Positions 26,166-36,326 of a DNA stretch of 64,000 nucleotides are shown one piece after another (the stretch's first letter is position 1; the number at the start of each line of letters is the position of its first letter). Source of the stretch: Jacaranda mimosifolia (taxonomy: Eukaryota; Streptophyta; Magnoliopsida; Lamiales; Bignoniaceae). Under the pieces are notes generated by a model. It was not told the origin of the DNA, ran no database searches, and worked only from the letters and a program-made list of their open reading frames with translations. The DNA is taken from the NCBI GenBank assembly GCA_018894105.1, contig CM032129.1:27173468-27237467 (forward strand), read 5' to 3'. The position numbers were made by a program, and so were the translations under genes.

Positions 26166-28706
26166 ATTCTCCACGTTGACTTAAAATTCACCATCCTTCT
26201 TCTTTGTCCCTGCCCCACAAAAAAGGCATGTTATATGAGTCTGCAAACGTTAATCAAATCCAAGCAATGCTCAAATTTGATTCCTGGAGCAGCCTTAGTC
26301 AACATGTATGCCAAATTATCCTTAGTCCCAACCTTCTCAACCAATATAACACCTTGAAACACCATATTCCCGGACAAAGTGATACCTCACATCTATATAT
26401 TTTGTTCTCTCATGAAATGTTTGATTCTTTGACAAATGTATGACACTCTGACTATGACAAAATACTTTAGTGATCTCAGAAGTCATACCCATTTCATCGA
26501 TCAGCCCCTTTAGCCAAATCCCTTCCTTGATGCCTTCAGCCAAAGCCATGTACTCAGGTTTTGTTGTAGACAATGCAACTGATGACTGCAAAGTCGCCTT
26601 CCAGCTAACCATATAACTTGATACACAAAACACATAGCCCATCATTGACCTTCTGTTGTCCAAATCTCCAGCATAATCCGCATCCACATAGCCAATAATT
26701 CTAGTAGTAGAATTTGATTGATATACCTCAAACATATGTCTGCAGAGCCTCTCATATACCTCATGATCCATTTCATAGCCTGCTAATGAGTCTTTCCTGA
26801 CTTGTGCATATACCTGTTCACAGTACTAACTGCATGTGAAATGTCTAGCCTAGTTCACACCATGGCTTACATCAAGCTACCCACTGTACTAGCATATGGC
26901 ACATTTGAAATGTGATCTACCTTATCCTCAGTACTCGGTGATAGATCTGATGAGAACCTGAAATGAGCTATAAGTGGCGTACTAATTAGCTTGGACTTAT
27001 CCATCCTAAATTGCTCAAATACTTTCTCAATGTAATGTTGTTGAGACAAGTACAACATTCTTGCTTGTCTGTCCAATATCTTCTTTGTACCGCCCAAATC
27101 CTTCATGTTAAATTCTTCACTTAACTGAGCTTTTAATTGGTTGATCTTAGATATGTTTCTAGAAGCAAACAACATATTATCAACGTACAACAGCAAATAT
27201 ACGAAAAGGCTATCACTACAAATTGTATAACATGCGCAACAATCAAATTTGCTTCTTGTATATTCTATCTTGGTAATAAAAGCATCAAACCTTTCTACTG
27301 CTTGGGAGACTGTTTCAAGCCATATAATGACCTCTTCAAAAGACATGCTTGATTTTGTTTTCCGAAAACAACAAATCCCTCTAGTTAGCTCATATAGATT
27401 TGTTTCTCCAACTCACCATACAGAAATGTTGTCTTCACATCCATCTGCTCTAGCTTCATATAAAACAAAGCAACCATGACAAGTAAAACATAAATGGAAG
27501 TATGTTTTACAACTGGGGAGAACATTTCATGAAAGTCAACTCTCTCTCTCTAAGTAAAACCCTTAGCAACTAATCGTGTCTTATATCTAGTATTTTCAAC
27601 TTCGAGAATCCCTTCCTTCTTCTTGTATATCTATTTGCAACCTACAATCTTCTGCGCTTCAGGTACATCAATCAGCTCCCATGTGCTATTCTTGTGTAGA
27701 GACTCCATCTCTTTACTTATAGCTGCAACCCATTTATCAGAATTTGGACTGAAAATTGCCTCTTTATATGAGATTGGATTATCTCCTACAAACTCCTCAA
27801 CTGAACTTAAAGCATAAGCTACCAAATCTAAGTAAGCAAACCGCTGTGGTGATTTGATCTGCCTCTTCTCCCTATTGCGAGCCAAGCGATAATTTTGTAG
27901 TAGTTCGTTTTCCTATTGTTGATTAGGTGATAATGAGCTCTCACCAGCTTCATCTACCACCTTCTGTTTCTCTTTTGAAACTTGTGGAGGGTCAATATGA
28001 ATCTCCACCTTTTCTTTAACGCCCTATTAACCGCTTTCTTGCTGCTCCACCTTTTTTATCATTGCAAACTCATCAAACATTACGTCCCTGCTGATAATCA
28101 TCTTGGAGCACTTGTTATTATTACACCACAAACAATAACCTTTGACTCCATCTGCATAGCCTAGAAATATGCACTTCCTAGGCTTTGGCTCAAGCTTCCC
28201 ATCCCGAACATGAGCATAGGTTGGACACCCAAATACTCTCATATTTGAGTAATCAACAGGAGATCCGGACCAAACTTCCATTGGTGTCTTGCAGTCCAAA
28301 GCAGTCGATGGTGACTTATTCACTAAATAACACGTAGTGTTAATCACTTCTGCCTAAAAATCCTTGGACAATCCGACGTTAAAGAGCATGCATCTAACTC
28401 TTTCCAAGATAGTCCTATTCATCCATTTTGTAACTCCATTCTGTCGTGGTGTATGTACAACTGTGCATGCCTCACAATTCCTTCCTTTCGCAGAATTCCG
28501 AAAATTCCTTGTTGCAGAACTCCAATCTGTTGTTAGTCCTCAAGCACTTGATCTCCTTTCCTGTCTGCTTCTCAATTAAGGTTTTCTATTGCTTAAAGTT
28601 GACAAATACCTCATCCTTATGCTTCACCATGTACACCCATACTCTCCGTGAGAAATCATCAATGAATGTCAGTATGTACCTAGCACCTCCTTTTGAAGGA
28701 ATATGA
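26166..28706 (-). pseudogene. Ty1/Copia pol remnant: integrase end, reverse transcriptase, RNase H
   Basis: Minus-strand polyprotein with several stops. Integrase C-terminal part: 28347-28027 (NKSPSTALDCKTPMEVWSG, FGCPTYAHV, KCIFLGYADGVKGYCLW). Reverse transcriptase: 27885-26867 (WVAAISKEMESLHKN, SLYGLKQSPKQWYKRFD, LLLYVDNMLFA with the catalytic YVDD changed to YVDN, and LSEEFNMKDLG). RNase H: 26771-26337 (GYVDADYAGDLDNRRSMMGY, STTKPEYMALAE). Gag, protease and the 5' LTR are missing; homology stops near 28706, inside the integrase core. Broken and inactive. Confidence 0.92.
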
Positions 28707-28809
28707 TTTATGTTTTAAATGATATGGTTTTAAATTGTTATTAGTGAGAACAAAAAAAAGTTGGATAAATATATTAAATTAAGCATTATAAAAAATAATA
28801 ATAAATCTA

Positions 28810-29130
28810 TAGTCAATTAGTGACCCCAAAGGTGGTCACAAATCTGTGACCCCAAGGCGGTCACTAATCGGTAACAAATATAGTAGTTGGTCACATGACC
28901 AACTATCAATGACCGCAGAAGCAGTCACTAATCAGTGATTACTTAGTGACCGACTATCGCTGACCCCACCAAATTGATCACTAAGCGGTCATTGATCAGT
29001 GACCGCTTGTTCACTCTTTTGCAAATTATTTTGTAACGGAATTTAAAAAATTAATGACCGCATGGTCCAGCAATCACAAATTTTATTGAATTTGTGACCG
29101 ATTTGGCGGTTACAAAAGTCAATTTTTTTC
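28810..29130. repeat. Right subterminal repeats of the CACTA-like element
   Basis: Repeats of 'agtgaccg', 'ggtcactaatcggt' and 'gtgaccgcttgttcac' in both orientations mirror the left-side array at 23465-23790. Confidence 0.65.
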
Positions 29131-30597
29131 AAATTGTTAGGTGAAAAAAAAAAAGGAAGAAGAAAAAGGCTGCCCAAGTCTTGTTATTACTTTTTGTCAT
29201 TGTTCCCGAATGGTACCACTTTCCCAAAATAATGTTCAAATCTCTTAAATGGCGCAACACTTGAGCCGCCCTTGGAATATGATTTCATGACATATTTTTA
29301 ATTTTTAGTATTTTTAAAGTTGGAAAAAAGTATTAATTATTTTTATTTTGTAAAAATAAAAATATATTTGAATAAATTATGTAAAATTATAGAGTAAAAT
29401 ACATATATAGATTTATAATTTATTTGATTTATATTTTTTATATATGAAAATATGTGATTTGAAAAGATATGTATATTTTAATATTTTTGGAGTAGTTTAT
29501 GGGTATCACATGTCAAATCAATTTAATTTTGATGAATGTGATATAAGATAGTAGAACCCGTTTGAAAATAAAAATGAATAGTATTTCCAATAAGAAATGA
29601 TCAAGGCAAATATATTTCCACATTTCAAATAGTAAAAATTGAAACGATTCTTTTTGAAAACATAAATAAACGGACTCCAAATAACTTGGGGGGAAATTTT
29701 AATATAAAAGAAAAGAATAGTTAAAATAAATCTCATATGAACATAAGGTTGTTGTTTTGTTAGGAATGTCAATGGGTTAAATTTAAATCAGTTTGTCAAA
29801 ATTCAAGATCTAACTCATCAAAACATATTTATGAATTTGGATTTCGATTTATTTTGACTTGTATAAATTGAACAACTTGTATTTATTAGAATCTTTTTAT
29901 TTTTTTCAAAAATATTTTTTAAAAACTAATATTATCATTATTTTTTTTGAGAAAAAATGTTATTAATTAATAAAGATGATTACCTAAAATATATATATAT
30001 ACATATATACGTGCATGTGTGTGTGTGTGTGTAGATTTTAAAAGGTTTAAATATATTTCTTATTTTTATTTATATAATGAAAGCATAAATTATTTATGAA
30101 CATTACATTATACATCAATTTAAAAGATATTATATTCATGATAATACGTGAGTGCGTATGTAATATACCTATATATATATACACACACACACACACTCAC
30201 TTCACCTAAACAAATACATATCGATTTATACTAAAATTTAGTGATTCGGGTTTTCGACTTCGACACCTAAAATCAGAATCACCCGGAACTCATTTATGAG
30301 TTCATGTGAGTTTAAAATTCATTCCAAACAAAATGGATTCCAGACGTTCCTTCATTCCAATATGTACGATTATCTTGATTGTATCTATTCATACATGGAG
30401 ATGCAAAATGTCCTTTCTTAATTCATATGTATCCTTTGATTATTTTTTTACCCTTTCTTAAGGTTTCACTCAAAAGGAACCTATTTTCAGAAATTAATTT
30501 TTTGATTTAACAAAACTTCGAAAAAATTTACCTACTAAAAAGAATTGGGTAAAAAAAATTTGTACGAAATACACTAGGTGAAAGCACAATAAAGCAA

Positions 30598-31073
30598 TGT
30601 TTGAGAAATTGAACCAGTGATCTTATTGGTTACTCGTTCAAGAAGTTCGACTAGTTTAACCATCAGTTCAACTAGTTTGACTTCATAATTATATTTAATA
30701 TTTATATATATTAAAAAACATCAAAATGAGCAAAAAATTATATATAAGGGAAAAAATAAAATTGCTTAGTATTTGTTAAACTTTCTCCAAACTCCACTCC
30801 ACAATAATATCCGTACATCAATTTAAAATATCAAATCATAAAATAAGTCCTGCTAGAAAGTATCTGTATAGAAACTATTTCAACTTATAAAAACAACAAA
30901 TACCAACCCAAATAATATAAAAGTTTCAAAATATAAATCAAGATCAATATTGTAATAGACAACAAAATCACGATACACAAATCTTTAATTATCTTGAAGC
31001 TTAGTTCTTGAATTTGGGTTTGGGATTTAATGTTCAGGGATAATTTGAATGAGAAAGTGAGGGAAAGAAGAAG

Positions 31074-31104
<31 letters not shown>

Positions 31105-31406
31105 TTGAACTCTAGATCAATTGTTGCCCATTGGTGGTGTGCTATTATGTGCAAGTTTAAAATTTTAGAAAATATTAGAGATTTACGGTTTTAATTTCTT
31201 TAATTTTTAATTTTTATTTAAAAAATTTATTAACCAATTTAAAATAAAAATTGGTTCACTGGTTTAACCAATTCTTTTTCCGATTTATACAGGTTTGAAC
31301 TATTTTTTGGCCTACTAATTTTAATTATCAAACTAGATTGAAAACTTGGCCGGTTCTCAATCAAATCAGTTTGAACTAGCTAATTCGATCTAATTTCTTG
31401 AACACT
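30598..31406. mobile_element. Mutator-like non-autonomous element with a 12-base target duplication
   Basis: ACAATAAAGCAA occurs perfectly at 30586-30597 and 31407-31418. The 809 bases between start TGTTTGAGAAATT and end with AATTTCTTGAACACT, which are inverted relatives. Long (9-12 base) duplications suggest Mutator-like elements. Inside is a GAA microsatellite (31065-31103) and no transposase. Confidence 0.65.
31065..31103. repeat. (GAA)n microsatellite
   Basis: About 13 consecutive AAG/GAA units. Read in reverse they make a poly-leucine open frame that is not a gene. Confidence 0.9.
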
Positions 31407-31879
31407 ACAATAAAGCAAGGAAGACATGAAGCAAAAAGGAGGTTACCGTGAAACTCAACTCGGCACTCCTATTAAAGAGCCTCCTTGCCTTTTATCTCTC
31501 CTCAATTTGGCGAAAGATTTTCTATAAGTCTTTAGATGATGCCAAAATCACCCAATAAATCACCTCTCAAAGATTCAAAAGACTTCAAGACCTAATAGGT
31601 CTCAATTTAAACAAAAATTGGGCACTTGCGAGTACATGCTTATAGGGACCAACTAAAATTAACCGAATTATAAATTTTATTTTAATAGATTAAGGTAAGA
31701 TAAACATTAAAATTTGGACTTATGATATAGTTTTAACAAGAAAATATAATTTTTAAATTGAAAATAGAGGGACTTAATGATGTTGATAATTAAGACTATA
31801 AGGATAATTTAGTTAAAGAACTAAAATTAGCTTAAAGGATTAAATCAATTAATAAAATAAAAAGGACAGAAAGCCCAAC

Positions 31880-32060
31880 AACAATTAAACCCATAAAGAA
31901 GGACAACAAACCCCAATGGGCCTAAGCCCATCAAGGAAAAACTATAAATACTAAACTCGAAAGAGAACTTGGCCACAAAAAATCATTCGTAAGGAATTTT
32001 GAAACTTTGAGAGCTAAAAATCTCTCTGTAGATTTTTCAAAGAAGATAAACTGACATATT
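31880..32060 (+). promoter_or_regulatory. Promoter-like patch with a TATA box
   Basis: CTATAAATACTAAACTCG near 31943 is preceded by a GGGCCTAAGCCCA palindrome and followed by a leader-like stretch. It resembles the U3/R part of a plant LTR more than a gene promoter, since no coding sequence follows. A degraded solo LTR is the likeliest reading. Confidence 0.25.
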
Positions 32061-32429
32061 AATGTGTACCGAAAATGACTTCACTCCACTTATGTTCAAC
32101 ATTAATATTAATTACACAATTGTTATTACTAATATTTTATAAACTTCAAAATCTTATGATGTGCTTGCTTGTAGAAAATTTTCCCAAATTTTGTTTCTTT
32201 GAGTTAAAAAAATGGAGTGGTGCTTGCTTGTGGGATAAATTTTCACCCTCCAAAAAATATTCCTCTTCTCCTTATTCCATATTTGAAATTTCCCTTCAAA
32301 AATGAATTCCTCTCCTCTTTTCAAATTTCTTTGCTTTCTCTCAAAAAAATGGATTCTCCTTCCCAAGCAAACTTATGAAAATTTTCTCTTGCTTTTTCAT
32401 CCACCTATATACATAAGGTTTAATTCTAA

Positions 32430-33310
32430 ATAATTAACTCATAATATATATAATTATGTTTACCCATAATATTTTAATATTCATTTAAAATTATTTTGAT
32501 AATATATAATCATATTTACACGTAATATTTTTATATTTAAATAATTTTTTTCATAATATAATTATTTACATGTATATAGTAACATTTAAATTAAATCATA
32601 TCATAATATGTAGTTATGATTACACATAATATTTTCATTAAAATATTATTATTTTCTTAATAAAGTTATTTTGATGTATATTTGAATATTTTAAATAAAA
32701 TTATTTTCATAGTACGTATATATCCATACGTAATATTTTAACATTTAAATATAATTATTTTTGTAATAAATAATTATATTTACACACAATATTTTATATT
32801 TAAATATAATTATTTTGATAATATAATTATTCACACGTGTATTTTAATATTTCATAGTATTATATACATGACATTTTAAATTATTTGTAATAAATAATTA
32901 TATTTACATATAATATTTTTATATTTAAATATAATTATCCACACGTATATTTTAATACTTCATAATATTATTTTCGTAATATATAATTATATTTACACAT
33001 CATATTAATAATTATTTAAATGTATATTTTAATATTTACATAAAATTATTTTCCTAATACATAATTATATTTGGACATAATGTTTTATTATTTAAATAAA
33101 ATTATTTATAATATAATTACTTTCATATTATATAATTATATGTACACATTATATTGTATTATTTAAATAAAATTACTTCATAATATGTATTTATATTTAC
33201 ATCTCAAACTTTTTTATTTAAATAAAATTAGTTTTTAGTAATATAAATTTTTGCACGTATATTTTAATATTTCATAATATTATTTTCTGCATATTTAAGT
33301 ATATACACAT
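32430..33310. repeat. Degenerate AT-rich tandem repeat
   Basis: Roughly 50-65-base units recur, each with 'ataattatatttacacataatatttt' and 'aatatttaaataaaattattttc' parts in the same order. About a dozen diverged units are visible. Confidence 0.65.
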
Positions 33311-33925
33311 TTATTTCAGTATAAACTAAAAATTTTAAAATTTTAATTAATTAAATCATTGCATAAATTCATTATTATATTTTAGTATGTGTTTTATAAG
33401 ATCTTCTAAAGGATATTTTATTTATTTTATTTTATTCTAATAAAAATCTATATATAATATTATAAAAGAATATTAAATACACAATATTTTAACTCATAAC
33501 TTACAACCAATCACCATCTCACAAGTTTTTCTTAAAAAAACTTCACAACCCAAACACTATCTCGCAACTTTTTCTCACAAAAAATCTCACAATCAATCAC
33601 CACCTTATAACTTTTACCTACCACATCAACTATAATAATTACACTTTCACTTATCACATCAACTGTAATCATTACACTTTTTACCTCACAAACAGTCACT
33701 CCTTCATAAAAAAAATTTCGATCTACAAAACAAAAAAAATCTCACTATTTCCTCTAATAAATTGGAAATGAGAAACAAGAGCACAAGCAATCACAACTTA
33801 TTTTCTCCAAATAATTCAAGAAATCATTTTTACAATAAGGTCTAATATCCTATAAACTTCAAAAACATCTATAATCTTTTTTATATAATTACCCAAATAC
33901 CCTTTAAGTTTCACATAATTAACCA

Positions 33926-33999
33926 ACCCCCCGCCCCCGCCCCCGCCCCCCCCTCACCCACCCAACACCAAAAAAGAAAAGAAAAGAAAAGAAAAGAGA
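33926..33999. repeat. C-rich tract followed by an (AAAAG)n microsatellite
   Basis: Blocks of five or more C separated by single G (33926-33961), then five or so AAAAG units. The minus strand of the first part carries several G5 runs, a strong G-quadruplex pattern. Confidence 0.85.
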
Positions 34000-34390
34000 A
34001 ACTATATTTGAGTAAAATCATAAGGGCCCAAGTAGGTTGGCTGAAAAAGTAGTAAATAAAAGGGCATTCAGGCTTGGTCCAACCTGTTTGGCCATATTTG
34101 TAAAATATACAAAGTTGAATGAGGCCCGAGGCCCCAAGATTGCTTAAAGGTCTCTTCCTGATCGAGGCCCATTGAAAATTCTGACCGATCATCAATCCGC
34201 TATGATTTCCTACATATATGGCAAATTTGGCCCAAGGCTTCGTTTCCTGTGTACTTTTGATGTCCTGAAGACCAACCTCACAACCTATTAAGGTCCAAAC
34301 CAAAGTGGTGGCTGTTCTTTTCAGATGTTCCGTTAAGGCCACGCAAAATAAAAACTGTCAAAATTTCTAGTTTGATCGATTTTAACTAAG

Positions 34391-34782
34391 ATGTTGTTTG
34401 GGTGAGCTTATAATCTGCACAAAATATCTTATAAGATATTTATGAGTTTATAAATTAATAAAAGTATTTAATAATTTTTAAAAAAAAGAGCTTATAATAT
34501 TCTAAAATAAAATATTTGGAACTTATAAACTCTTTTAAAAAAAATAAGAAAATCCTAACTTATTTTTAAGATATTAACAAGTTCCTTTATTTTTAACCAC
34601 TTTAATTACAAAATTGTCATTATTAACATCTTATAAGTTTCAACATATTACTTTATCCAAACACTTCAACAACTTATTTTAAAAGTAAGATATAACATCT
34701 TATAAATTTTAGAAATATCTCATAAGATGTATGAGCTTATAAAATGTTTTAAATAAATTTTACCAAACACTCTCTAATTCCT
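34391..34782 (+). mobile_element. MITE (hAT-like ends), reference copy
   Basis: Starts near gatgttgtttgggtgagctt and ends near ttttaccaaacactctc, so the outer 'GTTTGG/CCAAAC' words are inverted. Related reversed copies lie at 24625-24905 and 8690-9010. Superfamily assignment is tentative. Confidence 0.6.
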
Positions 34783-35019
34783 AGACTTTTTTTTTCTATG
34801 ATAGTTGAATCACAACCATTTCAAATAGCAAGTTGTGGGAAATTCCAGAAAGTTTATGTGGGCAATTTCAAAAGTGCTTGATGAATTTGCATCCAATTTG
34901 AACTAATTGACTTGACTTGACCTAACCTATCCATAATTTAATAGATTGTATGTTGAATTATACACACATAATTGAGTGGCGTACGATACTCAGTGAAATT
35001 CTACTTACTAAATGATATC

Positions 35020-35042
35020 TATATATATATATATATATATAT
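35020..35042. repeat. (AT)n microsatellite
   Basis: About 11 AT units, at the point where copy C has a plain 'gatatctattaatactc'. Confidence 0.85.
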
Positions 35043-35080
35043 CATAGCATAAACATTTATAAGTAACCACAATTATATGT

Positions 35081-36326
35081 TTTAAATTCTCCTCCAATAT
35101 TTTTATAATTTATTTTCCTCGAATGTTGACTTTAATATGGAAGTTTTTGATTGAGTAACCTTCAATGTTCCTAATCTTCTTTTTAGTTTAAAGTAATCTT
35201 AAAATGTTATACTTCTAAGTTTTCCTAACGACTTTAAGCCTATAAATCTTATGTTCTATATTTTTCACATGTTTTTTATTTTCTAATACAATTATTTTTT
35301 AGTTTTTATTGTAATATTGTTCTATCTTTTGAGTAAAAGTCTATTTCTTAAAGTTTTGAGTTTTTTTAACTTCTTGCTGAATGATTTTGATATTCATTTT
35401 CTCAAAACGTCGTGTCTATAAACTTCACAGTATTCAATGTCTTTACATATTTCAAGCTTTAAAATGTTAAATTTTGATATGTTCAGGTTATAATATTTTA
35501 TTTTACTCATTAGTTGAAAAAAAATTTACAATATTTTTATTTTTATTTTTATTTTAATTATATCTATAATTCATAATAAAATTAATTTATAGTATTTTTT
35601 AAAAAAGTCCATACATAGTACGAGAACAATGTTAATATACATCAAGTTAAAATATAAGATAAAATATATATAGAATAGAGAATCCAAAATCCATGCAACT
35701 GCTTTAGATATTTTGTTCCAATTAATATTTTATCTCATATTTCATTTCAATAATCTAATTTAAACAAAAAATGTTTAAATTCAAAACCATTGCAAATTGA
35801 TTACTAATTTCTTAAGACCTTGTTACAAAATAAAGATAGGATAGATAAGATTATACTAATTGAGTAAGATTATACTGTTATTGTGTTTGGTAATTAGGAC
35901 TATATTTCTTGAATATCAAATCATTTTATCAATTCCTTGTGTGGATACAAGAATAAAATAGATGGATAATGCAAATTATTAAAATGCTCATTATAATAAA
36001 TAAATAAATAAAATATATATATATATATAAAAAAAAAAGAAGCTAAATAATGCAACAACTTTCATCCATTTATTTCATGGATACAAAATTCGAAGTACGG
36101 TATCTTTTTTCCCCATTCATATGGATTACACAATTTAGGTTCAAAGGAGAAGATTATTTATCGAATAATATGAAGATTATCTGTCGGACCCATATATCAT
36201 AGGTTTAACTCCTTAATATCAACCATTTAATAGGACTTAATACAATAATCTATCAAGCTTGATCCATAAATGTAAACACACCCTAAGAATGAAAAGTGGA
36301 CAACAAACAGACATCATAATTCTTAG
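35081..36326. other. AT-rich intergenic DNA 3' of the transporter
   Basis: No gene seen. The part next to 36327 should hold the 3' UTR. 35800-36285 has a MITE-like look (inverted 'ataagatt...aataatctatc' words, flanking 'acaccctaag'), but I could not pair the ends. Confidence 0.4.

Larger units (their letters stand above)
23430..29143. mobile_element. CACTA (En/Spm)-like element, non-autonomous
   Basis: The left end (CTACCAAAAAAACTAGCTTT, from 23432) and the reverse complement of the right end (CACCTAACAATTTGAAAAAA, from 29143) share an A-run followed by similar 'gctttagtgatcgc/gacttttgtaaccgc' words. Dense subterminal repeats of 'gtgaccgatttttcttgggtcac' type occupy 23465-23790 and 28810-29130. 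These are CACTA hallmarks, though the terminal CACTA is degraded on both sides. No transposase was found. The interior is AT-rich DNA, MITE copies and a Copia fragment. Confidence 0.65.
18304..29176 (+). mobile_element. L1-type LINE retrotransposon (interrupted near its 3' end)
   Basis: The LINE body runs from about 18316 to 23429. A CACTA-like element then interrupts its 3' tail, and the tail resumes as an A-rich run at about 29144-29164. The flanks GGGCGGCCCAA (near 18305) and GGCTGCCCAA (near 29166) look like the two halves of a roughly 10-base target-site duplication. Copy A has one copy, GGCAGCCCAA. The poly(A) tail and target duplication fit target-primed LINE insertion. Confidence 0.8.
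15738..35080 (+). repeat. Segmental duplication, copy B (with nested insertions)
   Basis: Starts at the aaaagacaccatt junction with the Gypsy fragment. It matches copy A over 15738-16843, 17848-18315 and 29165-30275. Beyond A, it continues to match copy C (30160-30420 with about 52060-52320; 33990-35080 with 53650-54240, including the shared CATTCAGGCTTGGTCCAA). Everything in between is inserted: PIF/Harbinger-like, LINE, CACTA-like, Copia and Mutator-like elements. The transporter gene lies just beyond its right end. Confidence 0.8.

Noticed and set aside
25691..26357. Several overlapping 60-140-codon frames, some cysteine-rich
   Set aside because: They lie in the GC-richer Copia LTR and on the strand opposite to pol; explained by LTR composition.
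30885..31154. Poly-leucine membrane-like peptide
   Set aside because: Reverse translation of the GAA microsatellite inside a Mutator-like element.
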